Notes: a model not told the origin generated them from the sequence alone. Shown: positions 7,906 through 16,147, numbered from the stretch's first letter. The stretch is DNA of 48,738 nt from CAYZUE01 sp964481825 (GCA_964481825.1 CAYZUE010000003.1:1-48738); one strand, 5' to 3'. Program-made: numbers and translations.

Positions 7906-8370
7906 TTATTTTTTTAATGGCGAGACGTTAGTACCACCTTCACGTTGCCCCGTTCCAGCATTTTTTGTTAGTTTTTCAGGATATTTGAGTAAATTAATCA
8001 AGTTATGAGCATGTTTTCGAGCTCTATTTTTACACAACCTCAATAAAAATTTTTCATCTTCAACTTCATCTTCATAAACAAAGACTTCCAAAACATGTTT
8101 ATTGGTCATTAATTGGACTTGAATAATTCCTTGAGAAGCTTCATGTGCACAAACCTTATCTATATCTTCTTTCCCGGGCATTCCGAAGGCCATTACAGCT
8201 AAACAATCACGTTCATCTAGCAGTTTTTTGCAAGCTACTGGCAAGTCCTTAATTCCAGGAACTGTATATCTCTCAAAGATTATGCCAGTTGTGTTCTCTC
8301 TAATCTCAGCAATAGCTTCCTCAGCAAAATTAAAGCGAGAAAATGTAGTATCTGCAATGCCTACTTTCAT
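7906..8370 (-). CDS. ribC: Riboflavin synthase, archaeal type
   Basis: A 154-residue archaeal riboflavin synthase, homologous to lumazine synthase rather than to bacterial RibE. It dismutates two dimethylribityllumazines to riboflavin. The family pattern is seen: KVGIADTTFSRFNFAEEAI (2-20), ERYTVPGIKDLPVACKKLL, AFGMPGKEDIDKVCAHEAS with the conserved histidine, and a C-terminal CKNRARKHAHNLI helix. It lies upstream of ribH on the same strand, separated by 93 bases that contain a separate ribH promoter. Transcription is probably leaderless from the shared divergent promoter at 8371-8412. Confidence 0.92.
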   Translation of the reverse strand: MKVGIADTTFSRFNFAEEAIAEIRENTTGIIFERYTVPGIKDLPVACKKLLDERDCLAVMAFGMPGKEDIDKVCAHEASQGIIQVQLMTNKHVLEVFVYEDEVEDEKFLLRLCKNRARKHAHNLINLLKYPEKLTKNAGTGQREGGTNVSPLKK

Positions 8371-8412
8371 AATTATAATTTAAATATAGGACGGTATATA
8401 AATACAGTAGCT
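8371..8412. promoter_or_regulatory. Divergent overlapping promoters of ribC and the aminotransferase gene
   Basis: Only 42 bases separate the start codons. TTTAAATA (8379-8386) lies about 30 bases before the ATG at 8413, and on the minus strand TATTTATATA (8395-8404) lies about 29 bases before the ribC ATG. Each TATA-like box is at the distance expected for a leaderless archaeal transcript, and each overlaps the other gene's initiation region, so the two promoters may compete. Confidence 0.55.
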
Positions 8413-9579
8413 ATGGTCGCAAATAGAGTAAAAAGGGTAGCACCATCGGCTACTCTCAGCATAACGGGAAAAGCTAAGGCCCTGAAAGCAGCTGGATCAG
8501 ATATCATAAGTCTGAGTGCAGGAGAACCAGATTTTGACACCCCCATACATATTAAAAATAGCCTTAATAATGCTGTTGAAAATGGATTTGTTTATTACAC
8601 ACCAAGCGCAGGTATAATAGAACTACGTAAAGCAATTTCCAAGAAACTTAGAACTGATAATAAAATTGCTTACGACCCTAAAACAGAGGTGATATGCACA
8701 CCAGGGGCAAAGCATGCATTATTTGAAGCGATTTTAGCTATTACGAATCCAAAAGATGAAATTCTCATTCCATCACCTTTTTGGGTGTCTTACGAGCCTA
8801 TGGTACAATTAGCGGGGGGAAAGCCTGTTTTTATAGAAACCAACGAAGAAAATAGATTCCAACTAACTTCTGAAGCTTTAGATAATAAAATAACAAAAAA
8901 GACTAAAGGGATAATAATTAATTCTCCAAATAATCCTACCGGTGCTGTTTTCAAAAAGAAAGACTTGAAGGAAATAGCAGGAATATGCTCTGCCAATGAA
9001 ATAAAAGTAATATCAGATGAAATATATGAAAAGATAATTTACAGTAAAAAGCACATTAGTATTGCTACATTTCCTGAAATGAAGGAGAGTACCATTACAA
9101 TAAATGGATTCTCCAAGGCATACTCCATGACTGGATGGCGTTTAGGTTATGCTGCTGCACCTTCCGAACTAATAACTGCGATGGGACGAATCCAAGAGCA
9201 CTCAGTATCCTGTCCAACGTCTTTTGTCCAAAAAGCAGGAATAACTGCATTAGAGAGTTCGCAAGAATGTGTAAAACAGATGGTAAAAGAGTACAGAAAA
9301 CGAAGGAACGTAATTGTGGAATATCTTAACAATATTGAAAATGTGACCTGTACAATGCCTGATGGATCTTTTTATGTATTTGCTAATTTTTCATTTTATG
9401 AAAAAGACTCTCTAAAACTAACCGATTATCTATTAAGTAAAGGTGGAGTATCTGTAATACCTGGATCCGCATTTGGTGATTTAGGAGAAGGCTATTTAAG
9501 AATTTCATATGCAACAAATATAGAAGATATATTAGAGGGACTGAAACGGATAAAGAAAGCAATTAAAGAGTTGAATTAA
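8413..9579 (+). CDS. Pyridoxal phosphate aminotransferase, aspartate type (class I)
   Basis: A 388-residue fold-type I aminotransferase. Conserved elements: SLSAGEPDFDTP (35-46), YTPSAGIIELRKAI, the SPNNPTGAVF segment (about 170-179), ISDEIYEKI and the PLP lysine in NGFSKAYSMTGWRLGYA (about 230-246), with a C-terminal LRISYA strand carrying the carboxylate-binding arginine. It most resembles archaeal and bacterial aspartate aminotransferases of the AspC/AAT-Igamma group; the exact amino donor is uncertain. It is followed with no gap by purE (stop at 9579, next ATG at 9580). Confidence 0.9.
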   Translation: MVANRVKRVAPSATLSITGKAKALKAAGSDIISLSAGEPDFDTPIHIKNSLNNAVENGFVYYTPSAGIIELRKAISKKLRTDNKIAYDPKTEVICTPGAKHALFEAILAITNPKDEILIPSPFWVSYEPMVQLAGGKPVFIETNEENRFQLTSEALDNKITKKTKGIIINSPNNPTGAVFKKKDLKEIAGICSANEIKVISDEIYEKIIYSKKHISIATFPEMKESTITINGFSKAYSMTGWRLGYAAAPSELITAMGRIQEHSVSCPTSFVQKAGITALESSQECVKQMVKEYRKRRNVIVEYLNNIENVTCTMPDGSFYVFANFSFYEKDSLKLTDYLLSKGGVSVIPGSAFGDLGEGYLRISYATNIEDILEGLKRIKKAIKELN

Positions 9580-10011
9580 ATGGATGTATCGATAATAGCT
9601 GGGAGTAGTTCAGATGAAGATCTTATAAAGAAAGTTGAGAAAATCCTTGAAGAATTCGGTGTAAAATATGAATCTAATATTGCATCAGCACACAGGAATC
9701 CTGAGAGAGTTAGAGAAATAACCAATAATTCAGAAGCTAAGGTTTTCATTGCAATAGCAGGACTAAGTGCAGCATTACCTGGAGTAATTGCATCTTTCAC
9801 ACTAAATCCTGTCATAGGTCTACCAAAAAATGTAAAACTAGATGGTCTTGACTCTCTGTTATCAATGGCTCAAATGCCCCCTGGTATCCCTGTAGCAACT
9901 GTTGGAATAGACAACGCGAAGAACGCCGCTATCCTTGCAGTAGAAATTCTAGCATTAAGCGACCCTGCTCTTTGGGAAAGGCTTCAGGAGTACAGGGAGA
10001 AAAACAGGTAA
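9580..10011 (+). CDS. purE: Phosphoribosylaminoimidazole carboxylase, PurE
   Basis: A 143-residue PurE-fold enzyme of purine synthesis, producing CAIR. It starts VSIIAGSSSDEDL (3-15), has SAHRNPERV (about 36-44) with the conserved histidine, AIAGLSAALPGVIASFTLNPVIGLP (split over 58-82) and a C-terminal NAAILAVEILAL helix. In the AGLSAALPG stretch the second histidine found in many bacterial class I enzymes (GGAAHLPG) is replaced by Ala, so which carboxyl source is used is unclear. It is translated directly after the aminotransferase and overlaps the next gene by one base (TAATG). Confidence 0.9.
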   Translation: MDVSIIAGSSSDEDLIKKVEKILEEFGVKYESNIASAHRNPERVREITNNSEAKVFIAIAGLSAALPGVIASFTLNPVIGLPKNVKLDGLDSLLSMAQMPPGIPVATVGIDNAKNAAILAVEILALSDPALWERLQEYREKNR

Positions 10012-10457
10012 TGGCGAAGTTTTATCCTGCACTTGATGACGGTTTGGCGAAGTTCATCGATGCCCAGAAGATCTTCTTCGTCGCTTCTGCTCCCCCTGAT
10101 TCAGGGGAAAGGGTTAACGTATCGCCGAAAGGATACTCCTCCTTCTCGGTGATTGACAGCAAGACAGTTGCTTATATTGACTACCCCGGCAGCGGCAATG
10201 AAACCGCGAGGCACATTGCCCGGGGGGGTATGGTAACTTTGATGTTCTGCAGCTTTGACAGGACGCCCATGATTCTCCGGCTGTACTGCAAGGGGGAGGC
10301 GATTCCCCTTGAAAAAGCCCATGATATAGCGATCGGGATGAAGCGAGAGATACCCCCCAACGCTAGGCAAATAATACTCCTGCACATTGAGGAGGTCATG
10401 ACGAGCTGTGGCGACGGCGTGCCATACTTCAAATATCTAGGAGAGCGGAAACCCTAA
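10011..10457 (+). CDS. Pyridoxamine 5'-phosphate oxidase-like flavoprotein, GC-rich
   Basis: A 148-residue split-barrel flavin-binding protein. The pattern IFFVASAP...RVNVSPKGY...AYIDYPGSGNETARHI (about 20-68) followed by VTLMFCSFDRTPMILRLYCKG is typical of PPOX-family proteins common in bacteria; the substrate is unknown. The start is the ATG at 10011, overlapping the purE stop. G+C is about 53% in two hand-counted 60-base lines against about 35% in purE, and codons ending in C or G are frequent. Together with the bacterial-like sequence, this suggests horizontal acquisition into the 3' end of the purE transcript. Confidence 0.82.
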   Translation: MAKFYPALDDGLAKFIDAQKIFFVASAPPDSGERVNVSPKGYSSFSVIDSKTVAYIDYPGSGNETARHIARGGMVTLMFCSFDRTPMILRLYCKGEAIPLEKAHDIAIGMKREIPPNARQIILLHIEEVMTSCGDGVPYFKYLGERKP

Positions 10458-10527
10458 GAGCAGTGTATGTGAAAGTTGACTAAGAGCAAGATGGAGGGGA
10501 GTATATCATGACCATCAGGAGATAATT

Positions 10528-11796
10528 TTATTTTTTTGATTCTTTCAGAATCCTCATTGAGCAGAACTCGCCACACATAGTGCATGCATTGTGTGTCTTT
10601 GGAGTGCGTCTACTCCTGAACTCCCTAGCTTTATTTGGATCGATACAAAGTCTAAACTGATCTGCCCAATTAAGATCGACCCTTGCCTTGGCCATTTCGT
10701 TATCAAGTTCGATATCGATTTGATTTGTTAAATCTGCTGCATGAGCTGCAATCTTAGATGCTATTACACCGTCTCTGACATCATCTACAGTGGGGAGGGC
10801 TAAGTGTTCTGCAGGAGTTACATAACAAAGGAAATCTGCACCATGCATGGCCGCAATGGCACCTCCGATAGCACTTGTAATATGATCATATCCTGGCGCA
10901 ATATCCGTTACAATTGGACCAAGCACATAAAATGGTGCTCCTTTACATATTTTTTTTTCAAGAATTATATTTGCTTCGATTTCATTCATACGCATATGGC
11001 CAGGACCCTCAACTATACATTGAACATCTTCTTTACGAGCTTCTTCAATTAATTCTCCCAATATGATAAGCTCTTGTACTTGTGCTCTGTCAGTTGAATC
11101 ATGTATACTTCCAGGACGCAATGCATCACCTAAACTAAGAGTAACGTCATATTCTCTAGCAATATCTAAAATTTCATGGAAATTAGAATAAAAAGGATTC
11201 TCCAACTCGTTTTCAACCATCCAATGGGCCAGGAATGATCCACCTCTGCTAACTATTCCGGTTATACGATCTTGATTTTGCATCTCATTAACTACTCTCC
11301 TAGTTATTCCAGAATGAATAGTCATAAAGTCAACTCCGGATTTAGCTTGTTTTTCAATGATTTTGAATATATGGTCTTCTGTTATTGCTGAAATATCCTC
11401 TCTTTTTCTTGATTCAACCACTGCCTGATAAATGGGCACTGTTCCAATAGGGACAGGTAAGGAAAGGATTTGGCTTCGTATTTTATCTAAGTTACCTCCG
11501 ATACTAAGGTCCATTATAGTGTCTGCACCATATTTTACAGCAGCATTTCCTTTTTCAATTTCTTCCTCTATGTTTACACAATCAGGAGATGTACCAATAT
11601 TAGCATTAACTTTAACTCTAAACGATTTTCCTACACCAACAGGTTTTAATCCGGCTCTGACATTATTCTTAAGAATTACAACTTGGCCATTAGTTACCAA
11701 CTTTCTAATCCTTTCAGGAGGTATTCCTTCGTCAAGACTAACACTTTGAATTTCTTCGGTAATAATTCCTGCTTTTGCATCCTGTAATTGTGACAT
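10528..11796 (-). CDS. thiC: Phosphomethylpyrimidine synthase
   Basis: A 422-residue ThiC, the radical SAM enzyme that rearranges aminoimidazole ribotide to the thiamine pyrimidine. The C-terminal cluster motif CxxCxxxxC is present as CTMCGEFC at about 408-415. Other conserved parts are VKVNANIGTSPD, DLSIGG, FMTIHSGIT, RGGSFLAHWM and EGPGHMRMNEIE. The length is that of the short archaeal form lacking the bacterial N-terminal domain. TATA-like CATATATAAC (minus strand, about 11819-11828) lies 28 bases before the start, so the message is probably leaderless. I see no TPP riboswitch upstream. Confidence 0.94.
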   Translation of the reverse strand: MSQLQDAKAGIITEEIQSVSLDEGIPPERIRKLVTNGQVVILKNNVRAGLKPVGVGKSFRVKVNANIGTSPDCVNIEEEIEKGNAAVKYGADTIMDLSIGGNLDKIRSQILSLPVPIGTVPIYQAVVESRKREDISAITEDHIFKIIEKQAKSGVDFMTIHSGITRRVVNEMQNQDRITGIVSRGGSFLAHWMVENELENPFYSNFHEILDIAREYDVTLSLGDALRPGSIHDSTDRAQVQELIILGELIEEARKEDVQCIVEGPGHMRMNEIEANIILEKKICKGAPFYVLGPIVTDIAPGYDHITSAIGGAIAAMHGADFLCYVTPAEHLALPTVDDVRDGVIASKIAAHAADLTNQIDIELDNEMAKARVDLNWADQFRLCIDPNKAREFRSRRTPKTHNACTMCGEFCSMRILKESKK

Positions 11797-11972
11797 AATG
11801 TATCATTTTAACTTCTTAACATATATAACTGAACATGAGGAAATTAAGGATTCGAGAAATAATAGAAAATATCTTTAATAAAAACAACGATAGTAGCAAT
11901 GACAAAAGGTTTAGTTAAAATATTAGATAGAATTTTCTGAAAAAAAAACCTCTTTAACACTGATGAAATGAA

Positions 11973-12722
11973 ATGATTATAACTCTAACAACCGATTTCG
12001 GGGATAGTGAATATGTAGGTGCCATGAAAGGTGTAATATATGATATTTGTCCCAAAACAACAGTTGTTGATATATCGCATGGTATACGAAAATTTGATAT
12101 TCGTCATGCTGCGTATGTAGTTTTATCAACAACATCTTATTTTCCGAAAACCACCATTCACTGTGTAGTTGTAGATCCTGAAGTAGGAACAAATAGAAGG
12201 GGAATAATCGTTAAAACAGATAAATATACTTACATTGGCCCTGATAATGGTTCATTCTCATTCATTAGGGGAATTCAAAAAATTATTGAGATTAAACAAG
12301 CAACGAGATATCCCACATTCCAAGGTAGGGATATATTTGCCCCAGTATCAGCTAAGATTGCTTGTGGACATAGTATTGAAGATTTTGGAAACGAAATAAC
12401 TAGCATTAAAAAGCTAGAGATGGAAAATACAGTTGTTGAGGGAAGAACTGCGACTGGAGAGGTAATGTGTATAGATGGATTTGGGAATATAATAACAAAT
12501 ATTTATGCAGAATCATTAAATCTTAAAATAGGAGAGGTAGTAAAAATTAAAGTAGGAGAAAAGAAGTTAAAAATAAGGTATCTGCACAGCTATGCATTTG
12601 GAAAAAAAGATGAATTAATGATTATTGAAGGTAGTTCTGGATTTATAGAGTTGGCAATTAATAAAGGTAGTGCTAAAGATACTATGAAATTAAAAAGTGG
12701 GGAAAAAGTGGTGATAGGATGA
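11973..12722 (+). CDS. SAM hydroxide adenosyltransferase/hydrolase family protein (DUF62)
   Basis: A 249-residue protein of the family that splits SAM into adenosine and methionine using activated water. The N-terminal ITLTTDFGDSEYVGAMKG, VVDISHGI, and VVDPEVGTNRRGI segments are clear; D68 and R75 of the known Asp-Arg-His triad are present. The segment usually read as FHGRDIFAP appears as FQGRDIFAP, so residue 117 is Gln where His is expected. A C-terminal beta domain with SGFIELAINKGSA follows. The gene overlaps nadM by four bases (ATGA at 12719-12722). Confidence 0.88.
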   Translation: MIITLTTDFGDSEYVGAMKGVIYDICPKTTVVDISHGIRKFDIRHAAYVVLSTTSYFPKTTIHCVVVDPEVGTNRRGIIVKTDKYTYIGPDNGSFSFIRGIQKIIEIKQATRYPTFQGRDIFAPVSAKIACGHSIEDFGNEITSIKKLEMENTVVEGRTATGEVMCIDGFGNIITNIYAESLNLKIGEVVKIKVGEKKLKIRYLHSYAFGKKDELMIIEGSSGFIELAINKGSAKDTMKLKSGEKVVIG

Positions 12723-13234
12723 GAGGACTGCTTATAGGAAGATTTCAACCTTTTCATAAAGGGCATATTTACGTTGTAAAAAAAATTCTCAAAGAAGTTG
12801 ATGAGCTTATAATTTGTATAGGAAGTTCTCAGCTCAGCCATACTTTAAATAATCCTTTCACCGCGGGTGAGCGATTAATGATGATTGCAAACAGTTTAGC
12901 AGGAAATAAAATAGTAAAAAAATGTTATATAATCCCCATACAAGACGTTAACAACAACTCACTTTGGGTTAGTCATGTTCAAAGTCTTACTCCACCTTTT
13001 GACAAGGTTTACTCAGGAAATGTTCTTGTAAAAAGGCTATTCAGAGAAGTGGGATTAGAAGTAACCACCCCACCATTATTTAACAGAAAAGAGTATTCAG
13101 GCACCGAGATCCGGCGGCGAATGATTTTGGGTGAACAATGGGAGAGCTTAATTTTAAAAACTGTTAAAGAAGTGATTAAAGAAGTAAAGGGAATCGAGAG
13201 AATCCGAGAATTGGCTAAGAGCGATCAAAATTGA
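12719..13234 (+). CDS. nadM: Nicotinamide-nucleotide adenylyltransferase, archaeal type
   Basis: A 171-residue nucleotidyltransferase converting NMN and ATP to NAD. RGLLIGRFQPFHKGHIYVV (2-20) holds the HxGH motif; GSSQLSHTLNNPFTAGERL and the C-terminal YSGTEIRRRMILGEQW (ISGTxIR motif) are diagnostic of NadM. The four-base overlap with the SAM hydrolase-like gene implies coupled translation. The pairing is suggestive, since both proteins deal with adenosine-containing cofactors. The 3' end overlaps the opposing ogt gene by 20 bases. Confidence 0.93.
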   Translation: MRGLLIGRFQPFHKGHIYVVKKILKEVDELIICIGSSQLSHTLNNPFTAGERLMMIANSLAGNKIVKKCYIIPIQDVNNNSLWVSHVQSLTPPFDKVYSGNVLVKRLFREVGLEVTTPPLFNRKEYSGTEIRRRMILGEQWESLILKTVKEVIKEVKGIERIRELAKSDQN

Positions 13235-13544
13235 AAATGCATTCGTGTTTTATTTTATTCCCTCTAAATAAAACACCTTCATCTTCAAGGATTTTCCTTT
13301 TATCTGATTCCCCTGAATAACCTCCTAAAGTAAAATCAGAATTCACTACTCTATGGCAAGGAATAGCAACATGAGAATAATTATTGGCTAAAACATTCCC
13401 TACTGCTCTGGCGGCTCTGTCATTACCAATTTCCTTTGCCACTTCTTTATACGTAGAAACCTTGCCCTTAGGGATTTTTTTTACAGTGCGAATAACGGAT
13501 AACTTAAATTTCGAATATAATAAAATATTGGCATTTGAATCCAT
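13215..13544 (-). CDS. ogt: Methylated-DNA-protein cysteine methyltransferase
   Basis: A 109-residue DNA repair protein that removes alkyl groups from O6-alkylguanine onto its own cysteine. The active-site motif IPCHRVV is present (about 71-77), preceded by the helix-turn-helix region GNDRAARAVGNVLANN (arginine finger) and followed by LGGYSGESDKRKILEDEG. Only the C-terminal DNA-binding and catalytic domain is present; the N-terminal ribonuclease-like domain of larger homologs is missing, which is common in short forms. Cys rather than Trp at the active site argues against an alkyltransferase-like protein. Confidence 0.92.
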   Translation of the reverse strand: MDSNANILLYSKFKLSVIRTVKKIPKGKVSTYKEVAKEIGNDRAARAVGNVLANNYSHVAIPCHRVVNSDFTLGGYSGESDKRKILEDEGVLFRGNKIKHECIFNFDRS

Positions 13545-13597
13545 TTTGCTGAGAAGTAATTTATATTAGGCATATTGATAATATATTCGGTACTTCA

Positions 13598-14281
13598 ATG
13601 CATTCAATAGAAGTAAAAGAATTGACTAAGAAATTCGGAAACTTAATAGCAATTGATAATCTCTCCCTTAATATTGAAGAGGGGCAGATTTATGCTATTC
13701 TCGGACCTAATGGTGCAGGAAAAACTACCTTTATTAAATTATTAAGTACAATATTAAATCCATCTTCTGGAAAGATTATAATTCATGGGTATGACACAAA
13801 AAAAGACTTAAATAAAATTAGAAAATCCATCGGTTTAGTATCTCATAACCACCTTCTTTATGAAGAATTGAGTGTTCTCGAAAATATTAAATTTTATTCT
13901 GAAATTTTTGAAGTGGATGTGGATTCAGAAAAAATAATAAATAAACTGAATCTATCAAGGGTGGAAGATAAAATAGTGAGAAATTTGTCTAGGGGAATGA
14001 AACAGCGTGCCGCAATTGCAAGGGCTTTACTACATAACCCGACCATACTCCTTCTCGATGAACCCACCACTGGTTTGGATATAGAAAGCAAAGAGTTATT
14101 CTATGAATTAATCCAGGAATTAAGAGATGAAAACGCCACAATAGTTTTAAGTACACATTCAATTGAAGAAGCAACAAAATTATGTAAGAAAGGAGTGGTA
14201 CTCAACCATGGAAAGAAGTTTGCGGAAGTTGATTTAACCAAGGATATTGGGAAAGTACTTGAAAAAATTAAGGGGTTATAA
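13598..14281 (+). CDS. ccmA: Cytochrome c maturation ABC transporter ATPase CcmA
   Basis: A 227-residue ABC ATPase. Walker A is GPNGAGKTT (about 36-44), the signature is LSRGMKQR (about 131-138), Walker B is ILLLDEPTTGLD, and the switch histidine is in STHSIEE. On its own it could be any ABC-2 type ATPase; the assignment to CcmA rests on the following ccmB, ccmC, ccmD and ccmE genes. In the Ccm pathway CcmAB uses ATP to release heme-loaded CcmE from CcmCD. The stop overlaps the ccmB start by one base (TAATG). Confidence 0.9.
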   Translation: MHSIEVKELTKKFGNLIAIDNLSLNIEEGQIYAILGPNGAGKTTFIKLLSTILNPSSGKIIIHGYDTKKDLNKIRKSIGLVSHNHLLYEELSVLENIKFYSEIFEVDVDSEKIINKLNLSRVEDKIVRNLSRGMKQRAAIARALLHNPTILLLDEPTTGLDIESKELFYELIQELRDENATIVLSTHSIEEATKLCKKGVVLNHGKKFAEVDLTKDIGKVLEKIKGL

Positions 14282-14949
14282 TGATAAAAAGCTTGATATT
14301 AGCAAAAAAGGATTTAAAGATTGAATTTAGAAATAGAAATACCTTAAATTTAATGTTCCTCTTTTCTTTTATTATACTACTAACCTTCAATTTTGCATCA
14401 GATCCTTTCTCAACACAATTGCGAGATATTGCACCTGGATTACTTTGGTTTGTTCTCTTATTTGCAGGACTACTGGGAATTTCAAAGACATTCATAAAAG
14501 AGGTTGATTCTGGAACAATTGAAGGACTTAAATCAGCTCCTATAAGCTATAATGAGATTCTTATTGGAAAGATAATTTATAATCTAACCATCATAATCAT
14601 TATTGAAATTATAACATTCCCCCTTTTTATGGTATTATTCAACTACACTATTGCTGGGAATATTTTCTCAACGCTAGCGATACTGACACTTGGAAGTATC
14701 GGGTTTGTTGTAGTAGGGTCCTTTATATCTGCTCTTATTATAGGAGTCCAGAATAGGGGGCTTATGCTTCAAGTAATTGCCATGCCTTTATTAATACCTG
14801 TAATAATCCCAACAATTTTAGCTCTCAGGGAAGTCATGATATTTGGGAAATCTATTTTTAATATCTCTGAGATAATTTTCATTGTAGGGTATGTATTAAT
14901 TATGGCAACGTTATCTTTATTATTATTTGAATACGTTCTGGAGGAATAA
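14281..14949 (+). CDS. ccmB: Cytochrome c maturation membrane protein CcmB
   Basis: A 222-residue integral membrane protein with six hydrophobic segments, the permease-like partner of CcmA. CcmB features seen are the N-terminal KKDLKIEFRNRNTLNLMFLF, the FAGLLGISKTFIKEVDSGTIEGLKSAPI region (about 60-87, with the family's 'EGLxxxPI' element) and QVIAMPLLIPVIIP (about 162-175). It lies within the ccmABCDE operon, overlapping ccmA by one base and one base before the ccmC start. Confidence 0.9.
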   Translation: MIKSLILAKKDLKIEFRNRNTLNLMFLFSFIILLTFNFASDPFSTQLRDIAPGLLWFVLLFAGLLGISKTFIKEVDSGTIEGLKSAPISYNEILIGKIIYNLTIIIIIEIITFPLFMVLFNYTIAGNIFSTLAILTLGSIGFVVVGSFISALIIGVQNRGLMLQVIAMPLLIPVIIPTILALREVMIFGKSIFNISEIIFIVGYVLIMATLSLLLFEYVLEE

Positions 14950-14950
14950 A

Positions 14951-15631
14951 ATGCGGGTTTACATTTACTTGGCATTCCTCTATGTTATTGTGTTAGTAGG
15001 CATGTATAGAGCACTTGTTGTTCTTGGTCCATTAAGTACTTCGCTTCTAAGATATGCAGGGGACCCCATGCAGCATGGATATAAAATCTTCTTTTTTACG
15101 ATGCCTAATGCTCCGGTGGTTTATCTTTCATTCTTAGTAGTCCTTATATCTAGTATTGTTTACTTAAAAACCAGGGATTCTAAGTGGGATATTTTAGCTG
15201 CAAGTTCTGCAAAGATTGGAATAATTTTCACAACAATATTGTTAGTAAGCGGTGCTATTTTTTCGAATCTTGCATGGGGGGCTTACTGGAATTGGGATCC
15301 ACGACAGACCACCACTTTATTTCTTTGGTTCATCTTAGCTGCTTATCTAAGTTTAAGATCAGCAATTGATAATCCTCAGTCTAAAGCACGAACAAGTGCT
15401 ATATTGGGAATTTTTGGATTTGTTGGAGTACCTTTGGCACATATATCCGCCACAATTTGGACTTCTAACCATCCACAACTATATGATAAGGTATCCGGAG
15501 CAGGCTTTAAATTGGGCAATCAAGAACTTATTACTTTTATCCTAATGGTAATGGGTACGATTATGATCTATTTATATCTAATCTGGATAACATTTAGAAT
15601 AAAAAAAATGGAGATATATAAAAATGGATGA
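14951..15631 (+). CDS. ccmC: Heme delivery protein CcmC
   Basis: A 226-residue membrane protein of the heme-handling family. The tryptophan-rich motif WGAYWNWDPRQTT (about 105-117) is diagnostic, and two histidines flank it in membrane-proximal loops (HGYKIFFFTMPNAP near 43 and PLAHISATIWTSNHP near 160), consistent with heme ligation. CcmC loads heme onto CcmE. I start at the ATG at 14951, two bases after the ccmB stop; an upstream in-frame ATG at 14927 lies inside ccmB. The end overlaps ccmD by eight bases. Confidence 0.92.
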   Translation: MRVYIYLAFLYVIVLVGMYRALVVLGPLSTSLLRYAGDPMQHGYKIFFFTMPNAPVVYLSFLVVLISSIVYLKTRDSKWDILAASSAKIGIIFTTILLVSGAIFSNLAWGAYWNWDPRQTTTLFLWFILAAYLSLRSAIDNPQSKARTSAILGIFGFVGVPLAHISATIWTSNHPQLYDKVSGAGFKLGNQELITFILMVMGTIMIYLYLIWITFRIKKMEIYKNG

Positions 15632-15737
15632 GTTTAATACCATCTTCATTGTATCTGCCTTTCTATGGACAATGTTTATAGCCTACGCTATCTATCTGCA
15701 TAGAAAGTTAAAGATGCTGGAGAGTAGAATTAAGTGA
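15624..15737 (+). CDS. ccmD: Small CcmD-like membrane protein
   Basis: A 37-residue ORF with one hydrophobic segment (FNTIFIVSAFLWTMFIAYAI, residues 4-23) followed by a basic, charged tail HRKLKMLESRIK. This is the size, topology and position of CcmD, which stabilises the CcmC-CcmE complex. It starts eight bases before the ccmC stop and its TGA overlaps the GTG start of ccmE (GTGA, 15734-15737). The aromatic Tyr near the end of the helix is as in CcmD proteins. Such short genes are easily missed by automatic annotation. Confidence 0.85.
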   Translation: MDEFNTIFIVSAFLWTMFIAYAIYLHRKLKMLESRIK

Positions 15738-16147
15738 AAAAGAAAACCAAGGTAGTAATAGGTCTGGGAATAGTTCTATTAGGCCTATGGATGAGCATTA
15801 CTGCTATGGAAGACTTTCTAAATCCTATAAAGTTTGTTAGCGAAGTAACTACCAATCCGGAAGGATATCTTGACCGTAATGTCCAAGTTGCTGGACTGAT
15901 AGTGAAAGAAAGCGTTGAAACAGGAATTGAACCTAATTCATACATCTTTAATTTAACTGATGGTAAGGGAATACTAAAGGTGGAATATTCTGGATCTGCT
16001 CCAGTACCTGAAGTTGCACCAGGAGTTGGAGTTACAGTAATAGGAGTGTATACTTTGAATAATAGACTTATTTCTAATAAGATTCTCTTGAAATGTCCAT
16101 CAAAGTATCAGGATGAACTAATTAAGAATGATTATCGAAATAATTAA
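15734..16147 (+). CDS. ccmE: Heme chaperone CcmE, cysteine (CxxxY) variant
   Basis: A 137-residue heme chaperone with an N-terminal membrane anchor (VVIGLGIVLLGLWMSIT, 7-23) and an OB-fold domain: EVTTNPEGYLDRNVQVAGLIV, YIFNLTDGKGILKVEYSG, APGVGVTVIGVY. In bacterial CcmE, heme is bound covalently by a His in the motif HxxxY; here the equivalent ILLKCPSKYQDE has C-P-S-K-Y, that is CxxxY. This Cys variant is known from some archaea and sulfate reducers whose Ccm systems lack CcmH. Translation starts at GTG overlapping the ccmD stop. Confidence 0.92.
   Translation: MKKKTKVVIGLGIVLLGLWMSITAMEDFLNPIKFVSEVTTNPEGYLDRNVQVAGLIVKESVETGIEPNSYIFNLTDGKGILKVEYSGSAPVPEVAPGVGVTVIGVYTLNNRLISNKILLKCPSKYQDELIKNDYRNN

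Noticed and set aside
11797..11972. TPP riboswitch before thiC
   Set aside because: The characteristic CTGAGA and ACCTGA-type elements are not present on the minus strand, and a TATA box 28 bases before the ATG leaves no room for a leader.
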